A stretch of DNA of 50,532 nt from Phyllobacteriaceae bacterium (lineage in GTDB: Bacteria; Pseudomonadota; Alphaproteobacteria; Rhizobiales; Rhizobiaceae), in contig JAJUHJ010000007.1 of the NCBI GenBank assembly GCA_029279965.1, positions 1 through 50,532 of the forward strand, in the 5' to 3' direction. Below the pieces are notes generated by a model. The model was given only the letters and a program-made list of their open reading frames with translations, did not search any database and had not been told where the DNA came from. Of this stretch, positions 16,601-27,866 are shown piece by piece. The translations under genes and the position numbers were made by a program. Each line of letters opens with the position of its first letter. The first letter of the stretch is position 1.

Positions 16601-17722
16601 CTACTCGCCGAAGGATTCGAAGAAATCCTTCATGCGCGCGAAAAAGCCCGTCGATTGCGGACTGTTTTCATGAGACGATATCCGCTCGAATTCTTCAAGC
16701 AGTTCGCGCTGTTTGCGAGTCAGTTTCTGCGGTGTCTCAACGGCCACCTGAATATAAAGATCACCCACTTGCGGCTGCCGGAGCACCGGCATTCCCTTGC
16801 CGCGCAGGCGGAACTGACGACCGTTCTGCGTGCCCTCGGGAACCTTGACGCGGGTCTGCGTGCCGTCGAGGGTGGCAACCTCGAACGCGCCTCCGAGAGC
16901 CGCGGTGGTCATGGAAATCGGCACCTTGCAGTAGAGGTCGGCTCCATCGCGCTGGAAGAATTCATGCGGCTTGATGGAAAGAAAAATGTAGAGATCGCCC
17001 GGCGGACCGGCGCGCAAGCCCGCTTCTCCCTCGCCAGCCAGCCGTATTCGCGTGCCGTCCTCTATGCCGGCGGGAATATTGACCGAGAGCGACCGCTCTT
17101 CGGTGACGCGACCCTGACCGGAGCATTTGGGGCACGGGTCGTCGATTGTCTGGCCGCGGCCCTGGCATTGCGGACAGGTGCGCTCGATGGAGAAAAAACC
17201 TTGCGCTGCACGCACACGCCCGACGCCATGGCACATGGGACATTGGACAGGGGACGAACCCGGCCGCGCGCCCGAGCCGGTACACTCGTCGCAGGTAACG
17301 GATGTCGGCACATGAACCTGAGCCGTCTTGCCCGTATAGGCCTCCTCAAGGGTGACTTCCATGTTGTAGCGCAGGTCGGCGCCACGGTCCCTACCGCCTG
17401 ACCGGCGCGATCGGGCACCCATGATGTCACCGAAGATATCCTCGAAAATGTCGGCGAAACCGCCACCCTGGAAGCCACCACCCTGCCCCATACCGCCATT
17501 TTCGAACGCCGCGTGGCCGAAGCGGTCATAGGCGGCCCGCTTCTGCGGGTCGCGCAGGGTTTCGTATGCCTCGTTGATTTCCTTGAATCTCTTCTCAGCC
17601 TCCGCATCACCGGGATTTCGATCCGGGTGATACTTCATGGCCAGCTTGCGGAAGGCGCTCTTGAGTTCTTTCTCGTCGGCGTTTCTCGATACGCTGAGCG
17701 TCTCGTAAAAATCTGCCTTCAT
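16601..17722 (-). CDS. dnaJ: chaperone DnaJ
   Basis: Hsp40 co-chaperone, 373 aa, complete type I. Seen: J domain with the HPD motif (KYHPDRNPG), a Gly/Phe-rich linker ([14 protein letters not shown]), and four zinc-finger repeats [24 protein letters not shown] and CPKCSGQG, followed by the client-binding C-terminal domains. It stimulates DnaK ATPase and delivers unfolded clients. A terminator separates it from dnaK, so it may have its own promoter or rely on read-through. No strong SD is visible at 17722. Confidence 0.97.
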   Translation of the reverse strand: MKADFYETLSVSRNADEKELKSAFRKLAMKYHPDRNPGDAEAEKRFKEINEAYETLRDPQKRAAYDRFGHAAFENGGMGQGGGFQGGGFADIFEDIFGDIMGARSRRSGGRDRGADLRYNMEVTLEEAYTGKTAQVHVPTSVTCDECTGSGARPGSSPVQCPMCHGVGRVRAAQGFFSIERTCPQCQGRGQTIDDPCPKCSGQGRVTEERSLSVNIPAGIEDGTRIRLAGEGEAGLRAGPPGDLYIFLSIKPHEFFQRDGADLYCKVPISMTTAALGGAFEVATLDGTQTRVKVPEGTQNGRQFRLRGKGMPVLRQPQVGDLYIQVAVETPQKLTRKQRELLEEFERISSHENSPQSTGFFARMKDFFESFGE

Positions 17723-17854
17723 TTATCAGAGATCCCGCATGGCTTTTCCGGACATCGTTTCTCCCGTTCGGTGCCCCGCAATTTAGGTGTTCGGCACTGC
17801 GAATGCCATATATTGCCGGACATTGCCAGCCGGCAGAACGCGTTGTGCCATCAA

Positions 17855-17892
17855 GAAAACGGCCCGGACCGCTTCTTGCGGAACCGGGCCGT
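17855..17892 (-). terminator. Rho-independent terminator of dnaK
   Basis: On the minus strand ACGGCCCGG/CCGGGCCGT (perfect 9 bp, with CCGC/GCGG able to extend the stem inward) is followed by TTTTCTT. It lies 21 bp past the dnaK stop, inside the 190-bp dnaK-dnaJ gap. Confidence 0.85.
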
Positions 17893-17912
17893 CAGCTTTC
17901 ATCTGTGTCTGC

Positions 17913-19826
<1,914 letters not shown>

Positions 19827-20206
19827 TTATTCTCTCCGCTAAGCAGACTGTCAGGACCCATTCCGGCGTTCCAGGCAACAGCCCCTGTTTCACAAGGAAG
19901 TGTCGTGATGCGCTCCGTCGAGGTAACGCATTCCACAACGTGCCGCGTATATAAGAACCGCATTTTTTTCCTGCAAGGCGGTATGGCTGAACTGCATCGG
20001 CAACGCAACATCGTGCACCGATCTTTGCCGCTTCCGGCGTCCCAAAGGGCAAGCGGTTAGCCGGCGATCCCCGCGAGCGCCACCGCTCGACCATTAAACC
20101 AAAGCCTTATTGTCATGATTCCGGAACGGGTGAATTATTTTGGAAGTCGGTCCCACGCTGGACATGCCGGCTCGGAGGACGGCGCGACACCCAAGGGAGG
20201 AATCAG
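19827..20206. other. 380-bp divergent gap between dnaK and the Liv-type operon
   Basis: Contains the RpoH-like promoter of dnaK (minus strand) and an AAGGGAGG SD for the binding-protein gene at 20207. TTGTCA at 20110-20115, followed by an AT-rich GAATTATTTT, is a possible but poor promoter for the plus-strand operon. No RNA gene or coding ORF is recognised. Confidence 0.6.
19948..19977 (-). promoter_or_regulatory. RpoH (sigma-32)-type heat-shock promoter of dnaK
   Basis: On the minus strand CTTG (19974-19977), an 18-bp spacer, then CTTATATA (19948-19955). Alphaproteobacterial RpoH promoters have a conserved CTTG -35 element and a CTTATNT-like -10. The position is right for dnaK, with a leader of about 115 nt. 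Confidence 0.6.
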
Positions 20207-21547
20207 ATGAAGTTTGACAGGATCAACCGGCGCATCTTTTTGAAGAGCAGCGCCATCGTCGGCGCGGGACTCGCCACTCCAACCATCTTCACCAGCGCAT
20301 CCCGCGCACAGGATTTCTGCAACGCACCGACCGGCAGCACGGTCACACTGGGCTTCAATGTGCCGCAGACCGGGCCTTATGCTGAAGAAGGCGCGGACCA
20401 GCTCAAGGCCTATCAGCTCGCCGTCAAGCACCTCAACGGCGAGGGCGACGGCGGCATGCTCAACACCTTCAAGGGAACGGCGCTCAAAGGCAACGGCATT
20501 CTCGGCAAGAAGGTCGAATATGTCTCAGGCGACACACAGACCAAATCGGACGCCGCACGCGCGTCGGCCACCCGCATGATCGAGCGCGACGGCGCCATCA
20601 TGATCAGCGGCGGCTCGTCATCGGGCGTCGCCGTAGCCGTTCAGTCGCTGTGCCAGGACGCGGGCGTCATCTTCATGGCCGGCCTCACCCATTCCAATGA
20701 CACGACCGGCAAAGACAAGAAGCGCAACGGCTTCCGCCATTTCTTCAATGCCTACATGTCCGGCGTGGCGATCGCGCCGGTGATCGGCGAGGCTTACGGT
20801 AAAGACCGCCGAGCCTACCATTTGACCGCGGATTATACCTGGGGCTGGACTCAGGAAGAATCGATCAAGAACGCAACCGAGGCGCTCGGTTGGGAGACGG
20901 TGACGGCCGTGCGCACGCCTCTCGGCTCGGCAGACTACTCGCAGTACCTGACACCGGTTCTCAACTCCGGCGCCGACGTGCTGATCCTGAATCATTACGG
21001 CAACGACATGGTCAATTCGCTGAGGCAGGCAGTCCAGTTCGGGCTCCGCGACCAACAGGCCAACGGCAAGAATTTCGAGATCGTCGTGCCGCTTTTCTCG
21101 GAGCTGATGGCGCAAGGCGCCGGCGAGGCCATAAAGGGTATCTACGGCACCGCCAACTGGGACTGGAAGCTGGAGGACGAAGGCACCAAGGCATTCACCA
21201 AATCCTTCGGCGAGGAATACGGCACGCCTCCATCGCAGGCGGCACATACGGGCTATGTCCAGGCGCTTCTCTATGCGCATGCCTGCGAAACCGCGGGCAC
21301 GTTCAACCCGAAAGGCGTGGTCGAAGCATTGGAGGGGCTCGAATTCGACGGCCTCGGCAACGGACCGACGCTCTACCGGGCAGACGACCACCAGTGCTTC
21401 AAGCCGGTTCTTGTCGTGCAAGGCAAGGAAGACCCTGCCGACAAGTTCGACCTGCTGCAGGTGGTCAGGGAAGTGCCCGCCGAAGAGGTGACCTACGACG
21501 CCTCGATGTTCGGTGGTGAATTGGGGCCCGTCAACTCGGCGTGCTGA
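20207..21547 (+). CDS. branched-chain amino acid-type ABC substrate-binding protein
   Basis: Periplasmic binding protein of the Leu/Ile/Val (HAAT) class, 446 aa, first gene of a complete five-gene transporter. Seen: an N-terminal NRRIFLKSSA, a Tat-like twin-arginine signal, with likely cleavage after ASRA; then GFNVPQTGPYAEEGADQLKAYQLA, and GGSSSGVAVAVQSLCQD, the ligand-contact region. Several Cys occur in the mature part and the last residue is Cys (NSAC), which is unusual. The substrate is not determinable; amides, urea or amino acids are all transported by this family. AAGGGAGG precedes the ATG. Confidence 0.88.
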   Translation: MKFDRINRRIFLKSSAIVGAGLATPTIFTSASRAQDFCNAPTGSTVTLGFNVPQTGPYAEEGADQLKAYQLAVKHLNGEGDGGMLNTFKGTALKGNGILGKKVEYVSGDTQTKSDAARASATRMIERDGAIMISGGSSSGVAVAVQSLCQDAGVIFMAGLTHSNDTTGKDKKRNGFRHFFNAYMSGVAIAPVIGEAYGKDRRAYHLTADYTWGWTQEESIKNATEALGWETVTAVRTPLGSADYSQYLTPVLNSGADVLILNHYGNDMVNSLRQAVQFGLRDQQANGKNFEIVVPLFSELMAQGAGEAIKGIYGTANWDWKLEDEGTKAFTKSFGEEYGTPPSQAAHTGYVQALLYAHACETAGTFNPKGVVEALEGLEFDGLGNGPTLYRADDHQCFKPVLVVQGKEDPADKFDLLQVVREVPAEEVTYDASMFGGELGPVNSAC

Positions 21548-21638
21548 GCCTCAATCGGTATCTGCGACCGGCAGGCTTCCTCCGGTCGCGGCTCTTCCTC
21601 ACCAATGACTTTCTCCGCCGGCCGGAAACGCAACGATA

Positions 21639-22664
21639 ATGAACGAATTTGTTCTCCAACTGCTCAATGGCCTCGACAAGGGCGGCGCCTATGCGCTTAT
21701 CGCGCTTGGTCTGACGCTGGTTTTTGGCACTTTGGGCGTCGTCAATTTTGCTCATGGGGCGCTTTTCATGATCGGCGCCTTCTGCGCGGTCGTGTTCAGC
21801 CGCCTGCTTCAACTCGAGACGGTTACCGTCGATCCGGAAAGGCTGACGCCTTGGGGTTCGCCGATGGAAATCCGCACGCCGCTGGTTCAGGCCTGGCTCG
21901 GCGATTTCGGTGCTTTTCTGGTTCAGTATTCCGTGCCGCTTTCAATCTTCTTCGCAATTCCGGTGATGCTGCTCGTCGGTCTGGCGATGGAGCGGGGACT
22001 GATCCGCTTCTTCTACAAACGCACGCACGCCGAGCAGATTCTGGTGACCTTCGGGCTCGCAATCGTGATCCAGGAGATCATCAAGGCGAACTTCGGAGCC
22101 AATCCGATTCCCGTCAGCGCGCCTGCCGCGCTGTCCGGCAGCGCCGATGTCGGCGCATGGCTTGGCCTTGGCGGAGGCATTTTCTATCCCTGGTGGCGAT
22201 TGGCCTATCTGGGCTTTGCCATTTCTATCGTCGCTCTGGTCATCGTCTTCCTGCAGTTCACGACATACGGCATGGTGGTGCGCGCCGGTATGGAAGACCG
22301 CCAGACGGTCGGCTTCCTCGGGATCAATATCCAGCGCCGTTTCACGGTGGTGTTCGGGATCGCGGCGGTGGTCGCGGGGCTCGCCGGGGTCATGTACACG
22401 CCGATCGTACCGCCCAGCTATACGATGGGCATGGATTTTCTTGTCCTGTCCTTCGTCGTGGTGGTTGTCGGCGGCATGGGTTCGGTCGGAGGCGCGGTGC
22501 TCGCCGGCTTCCTGCTCGGCATTCTGCAGTCCTTCGCCTCCATGAATGAAATCAAGAGCATTTTGCCAGGAATCGACCAGGTAATCATCTATCTGGTCGC
22601 CGTGGTCGTGCTGCTTACAATGCCGCGCGGGCTGATGGGCCGCAAGGGCGTGATGGAGACCTGA
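21639..22664 (+). CDS. LivH-type ABC permease
   Basis: Inner-membrane permease of a branched-chain amino acid-type importer, 341 aa, with about eight hydrophobic segments. Seen: [33 protein letters not shown] at the start, the LivH signature, and [13 protein letters not shown] with the cytoplasmic coupling region near the C-terminus. An insertion (about residues 50-95: [20 protein letters not shown]) lengthens it compared with E. coli LivH. It is followed after 2 bp by the LivM-type partner. Confidence 0.92.
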   Translation: MNEFVLQLLNGLDKGGAYALIALGLTLVFGTLGVVNFAHGALFMIGAFCAVVFSRLLQLETVTVDPERLTPWGSPMEIRTPLVQAWLGDFGAFLVQYSVPLSIFFAIPVMLLVGLAMERGLIRFFYKRTHAEQILVTFGLAIVIQEIIKANFGANPIPVSAPAALSGSADVGAWLGLGGGIFYPWWRLAYLGFAISIVALVIVFLQFTTYGMVVRAGMEDRQTVGFLGINIQRRFTVVFGIAAVVAGLAGVMYTPIVPPSYTMGMDFLVLSFVVVVVGGMGSVGGAVLAGFLLGILQSFASMNEIKSILPGIDQVIIYLVAVVVLLTMPRGLMGRKGVMET

Positions 22665-22666
22665 AC

Positions 22667-23809
22667 ATGCATGCCAGCACGCCCTCACGCGACCTTGTTT
22701 ACCTTGCGGTCTTCACCCTGGTAGTCCTGACCATGCCGATCTGGCTCGAGCCGATTGGCGCGGCCTATCCGAACCTGATGCAGAGATTCGCAATCTACGG
22801 GATCTTTGCGATCGGCTTCAACATCCTGTTCGGCATGACCGGCTATCTCTCCTTCGGCCATGCCGCCTTTCTGGGCGTCGGCTCCTATGCCGCTGTCTGG
22901 TCCTTCAAGCTTTTAAGCATGAACGTCATTCCCGCCGTGCTGTTCGCCGTCCTGGTCGCCGGCGCTTTCGCCGCGATCATCGGCTATGTCAGCCTCAAGC
23001 GGTCAGGCATCTATTTCTCGATACTGACGCTGGCATTCGCGCAGATGTCTTATAACCTTGCCTATTCCGTCTTCACACCGATCACCAATGGGGAAACCGG
23101 GCTGCAACTTGCCTTGCAGGATCCCAGGGTCATCGACCGGGCGCTCGGCATTGAGGCGCGCGGCATTCCCTCTCCCGGCCTGTTCGGCGTAGAGATGAGC
23201 GGTTATTCCGGGTTCTATCTTTGCGCGGTTCTTCTCATTCTCTGCTTTTTCCTGGCGATGCGCATCGACCGTTCGCCATTCGGCATGGTGCTGAAGGCCA
23301 TCAAGTCCAACCAGACCCGCATGGGTTATACCGGTTTCAATACGCGACCTTATACGCTGACCGCCTTCATCATCTCGGGAATGTATGCCGGATTGGCCGG
23401 CGGGCTGCTGGCTGCCACAGACCCGTTGGCGGGCGCGGAGCGCATGCAATGGACCGCCTCGGGCGAGGTCGTGCTGATGACGATCCTTGGCGGAGCGGGC
23501 ACTTTGGTGGGTCCGGTCATAGGCGCCGGGGTCATAAAATACTTCGAGAACATCTTTTCCGCCTTCCACGAGGCCAAGCTGCATGCGGCTTTCGCCTTCT
23601 TGCCGGACGGGCTGGAGAACGTCCTCGTCACCATCACCGCACCGTTTGTCGGCGAAGGCTGGCACCTGACGTTGGGCGTGGTCTTCATGCTGATCGTCAT
23701 CTTCCTGCCTGGCGGATTGATGGAGGGCGCGCAACGCATTTACGGCATGTTCCGGCGTCGTCCTTCCGCCGGTCAGCGAGCCGCCGACAAGTTCCAGCCG
23801 GCGGAGTAG
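22667..23809 (+). CDS. LivM-type ABC permease
   Basis: Second inner-membrane permease of the cassette, 380 aa. Seen: [32 protein letters not shown], the LivM signature, multiple membrane segments, the [25 protein letters not shown] coupling loop, and [13 protein letters not shown]. It starts 2 bp after the LivH-type gene, with GGAG overlapping the end of that gene, so translational coupling is likely. It forms a heterodimeric channel with the LivH-type subunit. Confidence 0.92.
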   Translation: MHASTPSRDLVYLAVFTLVVLTMPIWLEPIGAAYPNLMQRFAIYGIFAIGFNILFGMTGYLSFGHAAFLGVGSYAAVWSFKLLSMNVIPAVLFAVLVAGAFAAIIGYVSLKRSGIYFSILTLAFAQMSYNLAYSVFTPITNGETGLQLALQDPRVIDRALGIEARGIPSPGLFGVEMSGYSGFYLCAVLLILCFFLAMRIDRSPFGMVLKAIKSNQTRMGYTGFNTRPYTLTAFIISGMYAGLAGGLLAATDPLAGAERMQWTASGEVVLMTILGGAGTLVGPVIGAGVIKYFENIFSAFHEAKLHAAFAFLPDGLENVLVTITAPFVGEGWHLTLGVVFMLIVIFLPGGLMEGAQRIYGMFRRRPSAGQRAADKFQPAE

Positions 23810-23814
23810 AGCAG

Positions 23815-24573
23815 ATGAACAACGCAGTTCTCCATGTCGCAGACGTGCATAAGAGCTTTGGCGGCCTCAGGGCCCTGACCGATATCGACCTGCAGGTCGA
23901 GGAGGGTACCACCCATGCCATCATCGGACCGAACGGCGCAGGCAAGTCCACACTGCTCAATGTCTGCATCGGCCGCATCGCGCCGGACACCGGCGCCGTC
24001 GTATTCGATGGCCAGGTGATCACAGGCAAGAAACCGCATGAGATCAACCAGATGGGGGTCGTGCGGGTATTCCAGACGCCGGAGATTTTCCCCGAGCTGA
24101 CGCTGCTGCAGAACGTGATGGTGCCCGCCTTTGCCAAGCGTGACGGTGCCTTCAGGCTGAACGGGGTTCAGAGCGCCCTCAGCCAGAACGACATCCGCGA
24201 GGAGGCGGAACACTGGCTCGCCGATGTCGGCCTTAAAGAACAAAAAGATCTGATCGCCGCCAGTCTCTCTCGTGGTGACAAGCGGCGGCTTGAATTGGCC
24301 ATGGGACTGACCCAGCATCCACGGCTGCTTCTGCTCGATGAACCGACAGCAGGCATGTCGCGGCACGACACCAACTCGACCATCGAGCTTCTCAAGAAAT
24401 TCAAGGCACGCGGGATGACGAAGGTCATCATCGAACACGACATGCATGTCGTGTTTTCTCTCGCCGACCGCATCACCGTGCTTGCACAGGGCAGGATCAT
24501 CGCCGACGGCACGCCCGACGAGGTTCGGGGCAATCCCAAAGTGCAGGAAGCCTACCTTGGAGGAACCCATTGA
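23815..24573 (+). CDS. LivG-type ABC ATP-binding protein
   Basis: ATPase subunit, 252 aa. Seen: Walker A GPNGAGKST, Q-loop in VRVFQTPEIFPELT, ABC signature LSRGDKRRLELAMGL (a variant of the LSYGDQRR form usual in LivG), Walker B LLLLDEPTAGMS, and the switch His in VIIEHDM. The ORF track begins at 23221 inside the permease gene; the true start is the ATG at 23815, 5 bp after the permease stop, with GGAG upstream. It overlaps the next ATPase gene by 4 bp. Confidence 0.93.
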   Translation: MNNAVLHVADVHKSFGGLRALTDIDLQVEEGTTHAIIGPNGAGKSTLLNVCIGRIAPDTGAVVFDGQVITGKKPHEINQMGVVRVFQTPEIFPELTLLQNVMVPAFAKRDGAFRLNGVQSALSQNDIREEAEHWLADVGLKEQKDLIAASLSRGDKRRLELAMGLTQHPRLLLLDEPTAGMSRHDTNSTIELLKKFKARGMTKVIIEHDMHVVFSLADRITVLAQGRIIADGTPDEVRGNPKVQEAYLGGTH

Positions 24574-25322
24574 TGAATGCGGTGACCATGCCGGACGTCG
24601 ATAGCGTGACAGCGGCACCTGCCTATTTCAGCGTTCGCGACATTCATTCCTATTACGGCGAAAGCTATATCGTTCAGGGTGTCAGCTTCGAGATCCAGAA
24701 AAGCGACGTCGTGGCGCTTCTCGGCCGCAATGGGGCAGGCAAGACGTCCACCCTGCGCACGCTCGCCCGCGCCGTCGATCCCGAACTGAAGCGGGGCGAG
24801 ATATGGCTGGATGGCGAGCCAATTCACCAGTTGAAGGATTTTCAGGCAGCACAATGCGGTATCCAGATCGTTCAGGAGGATCGCCGCATCATCCCCGGCC
24901 TGACGGTGGAGGAGAATCTGCTTCTCGCGCAAATCTCGGAACCGAAAGGCTGGCCGCTGGAGCGAATTTACGAGCGTTTCCCACGCCTTGCCGAGCGCCG
25001 CAAGCAAGATGGCGTGACACTGTCGGGCGGCGAGCAGCAGATGCTCGCGGTGGCGCGGGCACTGGCGCGCAACATCAAACTGCTGTTGCTCGACGAACCC
25101 TACGAGGGTCTGGCGCCGGTGATCGTGCAGGAGATCGAGCGTATCGTGCAAGAGATCAAAATGCTCGGCATCACGACCATCATCGTCGAGCAGAACGCAG
25201 TGGCAGCGCTGGAACTCGCAAATCGTGCGCTGATCCTCGATATGGGACGGATCGTCTATGATGGCCCCGCCAAGGCCGTTCTCGAGGACGCCGAACTGCG
25301 CAACGATTATCTGGCGATCTGA
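24570..25322 (+). CDS. LivF-type ABC ATP-binding protein
   Basis: Second ATPase of the cassette, 250 aa. Seen: FSVRDIHSYYGESYIVQGVSF, Walker A GRNGAGKTS, signature LSGGEQQMLAVARAL, Walker B LLLLDEPYEGLAP, and IIVEQNAVAAL with Gln in place of the more usual His region. The ATGA overlap with the LivG-type gene indicates coupling. It completes the operon (binding protein, two permeases, two ATPases). It ends 33 bp from the convergent kinase gene. Confidence 0.93.
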   Translation: MMNAVTMPDVDSVTAAPAYFSVRDIHSYYGESYIVQGVSFEIQKSDVVALLGRNGAGKTSTLRTLARAVDPELKRGEIWLDGEPIHQLKDFQAAQCGIQIVQEDRRIIPGLTVEENLLLAQISEPKGWPLERIYERFPRLAERRKQDGVTLSGGEQQMLAVARALARNIKLLLLDEPYEGLAPVIVQEIERIVQEIKMLGITTIIVEQNAVAALELANRALILDMGRIVYDGPAKAVLEDAELRNDYLAI

Positions 25323-25355
25323 CGACACCTTTTTCGCGCGACACGCCGAGCCGCT

Positions 25356-26996
25356 TCAGGGTGCGAACCGTTCTCCAGCCTTTCCAACGGTGCGGGCCGC
25401 GGTCTGGAGTGTCTCAAACGCTTCGAACCGATGCGCATGGCGTTCGGCAGTGTCTCCCGAGGCCGGAACATAGGTCCGGTCGGTCGAGGTCATTTCCGCC
25501 ATGGCTTCGGGGATGCTTGAATACGCCTGCGCGGCGACCGCTCCCAATATGGCCGAACCAAGCAGCACCGGTTCCTCGCTGCTCGTTGCAATAACGGGCA
25601 AGCCGCTCGCGTCGGCAAGAAGCTGGCGGACCAGAGGATGACGCCCGGCGCCACCGCTGATGGCAATCGCCTGCACAGCGGCTCCATGTTCGGTCTGAGC
25701 CTTGATGATCTGGCGCAAACCATAGCCGAGGCCGCATAGGCCGGCGATGTAGAGTGCGACGAGCTGATCGACGCCATCTTCCATTCCAAGGCCGGCAATG
25801 ACGGCGCGCGCCTCCGGGTCGGCGAAAGGTGCACGGTTGCCGAGAAACTCCGGTACGACATGTATGCGGCCGGCAAGGCGCACTGCGGCGGAGGGCGTGT
25901 CCACGCGCTCCGATGCGCGGTCCGCCAGCCATTCCGGCACGGACTTGCCAGCATCCGCTGCCGCGCGGGCCGCTTCATCGGACGCCGGATGATGCCTGAC
26001 AAGGTGGTCGATGGCGGCGCCGGCGGCCGATTGCCCCCCTTCGTTGAGCCAGGATCCTGGAATCATCGCCGAATAATACGGTCCCCAGACACCGGGCACG
26101 AAGGCTGGTTGTGCGGTCGTGGTCATGGTGCAGGACGACGTGCCGAAGACATAGGCCATTGTCCTAGTGGGGTCGCTATCACTCTGCCCGGGAGGGGCGA
26201 TACCAACCGTGCCGACGCCGCCCGCATGGGCATCGATCAACCCTGCCGCAACGGCTGTCCCCGGCACAAGACCCAGTTCTTCAGCCGCTTGCAACGTCAG
26301 ACCCGCGCCAAGCGCGGTGCCGGGGTCTACAACCTGTGAACCGATGCGCGCAAAGCCTTCATCTGCCAGTTCGCCAAGTCCGATCGCGGCGAAATAAGCG
26401 GGATCGAAGCGCTTCTCATGTGCCAGATACGTCCATTTGCAGGTGAGCGTGCATGAGGAGCGGGCAAGGCTGCCAGATGCCTTCCAGGTGAGGAAATCCG
26501 CCAGGTCGAAGAACTGCCAGGCCCCCTCGAACACGGCCGGCCTGTTCTCCTTCAGCCAGAGGAGCTTCGGTGTTTCCATCTCCGGTGAAATTCGGCCGCC
26601 GACATAGCGCAGCACTTCATGCCCGGTCCGGTTGATACGCGCGGCCTGATCGACAGCGCGATGATCCATCCAGACGATAATATTCCGTTCGGGGCTCTCG
26701 GATGAACCGACTGGCAAGGGTGCTCCGCCGTCACCAAGAACCACCAATGAGCAGGTAGCGTCGAACCCGATGCCGGCGATGCGGTCGGGAGCGATGCCGC
26801 TTTGGCTCACCGCATCTTTTACGGCGGCGCAAACAGCCTGCCAGATGTTCTCGCTGGACTGCTCCACCATCTGCGCGCCTTCGCGAAAAAGCATGATGTC
26901 CCGCTTGGCGGTCGCCAACATGGACCCCCGTGCATCGAACACACCGGCCCGTGCGCTCGCCGTTCCGACATCGACACCGATAAAATAGGCAGTCAT
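25356..26996 (-). CDS. FGGY-family D-ribulokinase (probable)
   Basis: Sugar kinase of the FGGY family, 546 aa. Seen: N-terminal phosphate-binding FIGVDVGTASARAGVFDARG, catalytic-site region GIGFDATCSLVVL and WMDHRAVDQAARIN, and the C-terminal ATP-binding ISGGAGRHPLVRQLLADASG. The length and GTASARAGVF form fit the ribulokinase/YpCarbK-like branch. As the last gene after a ribitol dehydrogenase, it most likely phosphorylates D-ribulose to D-ribulose 5-phosphate, which enters the pentose phosphate pathway. The start at 26996 is chosen by homology; the SD is weak. It follows the dehydrogenase by 22 bp. Confidence 0.87.
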   Translation of the reverse strand: MTAYFIGVDVGTASARAGVFDARGSMLATAKRDIMLFREGAQMVEQSSENIWQAVCAAVKDAVSQSGIAPDRIAGIGFDATCSLVVLGDGGAPLPVGSSESPERNIIVWMDHRAVDQAARINRTGHEVLRYVGGRISPEMETPKLLWLKENRPAVFEGAWQFFDLADFLTWKASGSLARSSCTLTCKWTYLAHEKRFDPAYFAAIGLGELADEGFARIGSQVVDPGTALGAGLTLQAAEELGLVPGTAVAAGLIDAHAGGVGTVGIAPPGQSDSDPTRTMAYVFGTSSCTMTTTAQPAFVPGVWGPYYSAMIPGSWLNEGGQSAAGAAIDHLVRHHPASDEAARAAADAGKSVPEWLADRASERVDTPSAAVRLAGRIHVVPEFLGNRAPFADPEARAVIAGLGMEDGVDQLVALYIAGLCGLGYGLRQIIKAQTEHGAAVQAIAISGGAGRHPLVRQLLADASGLPVIATSSEEPVLLGSAILGAVAAQAYSSIPEAMAEMTSTDRTYVPASGDTAERHAHRFEAFETLQTAARTVGKAGERFAP

Positions 26997-27018
26997 GGCA
27001 ACGTCTGCTTTCTGGATA

Positions 27019-27747
27019 TCAAAGATCAACGCTGTGGGGCAGGATGACCAGATCGCGGATCACCACATTGCGCGGTCGCGTCAGCATGAAAAGAACGGCA
27101 TCTGCCACTTCCTTGGGTTGCATGAGGCTTCCGGCAGCCAGCGCTTCCTCCATCTTGGCCTTCGGCCAATCATCAAGCAGCGCCGTGACGACGGGGCCCG
27201 GGGCAACCGCTCCCACGCGTATGCCGTGCTTCGCCACTTGCCTGCGCACCGTATGCACGAACGCCTGAACCGCGTATTTGGATGCGGTGTAGATGGGCTC
27301 CCAGACGACGGGTTGAAGCCCTGCAACCGAACTGGTCAGGAGAATGTCGCCGGATTTCTGATCGACCATGTGAGGAAGAACGGCACGAACGGAACGGAAG
27401 GCAGCCTTGACGTTGAGGTCGAGAACCTTGTCCCACTCATCAGGATCGCCTTCGACAAGCTCTCCACCGATATACGCACCTGCATTGGCGTGGAAGATGT
27501 CGAGCCCTCCGGCACGATCGAGAATGGCAGGAAGCATGCCGGAAACCGACGTCACATCGGTCAGATCGATGACCAGGGGTATCGCTGCCTCTCCGAGTTC
27601 CTCGCAAAGCGTCTTCAGCCTGTCCTCCGCGCGGTCAATCAGGACAACGCGGGCACCGGCATTGATCATCGCTCTTGCGCATTCCAGGCCGATACCCGAA
27701 GCCGCGCCGGTGACAGCGGCGACCTTGCCGCTCAGATCGTATGTCAT
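27019..27747 (-). CDS. rbtD: ribitol 2-dehydrogenase
   Basis: NAD-dependent SDR, 242 aa, oxidising ribitol to D-ribulose. Seen: [55 protein letters not shown], and [20 protein letters not shown] ending in VILPHSVDL. These stretches closely resemble the Klebsiella ribitol dehydrogenase sequence as I remember it, much more than a generic SDR, so the substrate call is fairly firm. It lies 119 bp after the permease gene and 22 bp before the kinase. The SD GGAG lies between two TTCGAA repeats. Confidence 0.87.
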   Translation of the reverse strand: MTYDLSGKVAAVTGAASGIGLECARAMINAGARVVLIDRAEDRLKTLCEELGEAAIPLVIDLTDVTSVSGMLPAILDRAGGLDIFHANAGAYIGGELVEGDPDEWDKVLDLNVKAAFRSVRAVLPHMVDQKSGDILLTSSVAGLQPVVWEPIYTASKYAVQAFVHTVRRQVAKHGIRVGAVAPGPVVTALLDDWPKAKMEEALAAGSLMQPKEVADAVLFMLTRPRNVVIRDLVILPHSVDL

Positions 27748-27768
27748 TTCGAATACTCCGTTCGAACG
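27748..27768 (-). promoter_or_regulatory. TTCGAA repeats framing the rbtD ribosome-binding site
   Basis: TTCGAA-TACTCCG-TTCGAA (27748-27766) can fold in the mRNA with GGAG in the loop, ending directly at the ATG. The upstream copy also forms a perfect 10-bp palindrome CGTTCGAACG (27759-27768). Confidence 0.35.
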
Positions 27769-27866
27769 ATACTAGCCGTGCCTCATGTGACGCACAGGGG
27801 CGCGGCTTCCAGTGGCTCTACGCGTCGTGCCTTCCCGGCAGTCGATCCCGATCGCGAACCACCGCG

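Noticed and set aside
23221-24573. 450-aa ORF treated as one protein
   Set aside because: The first 198 codons are a shifted frame of the LivM-type permease; the ATPase starts at 23815.
27748-27866. tRNA-like GTTCGAA near rbtD
   Set aside because: The match is a palindrome. No acceptor stem, anticodon arm or CCA context surrounds it. No tRNA was found elsewhere in the window.
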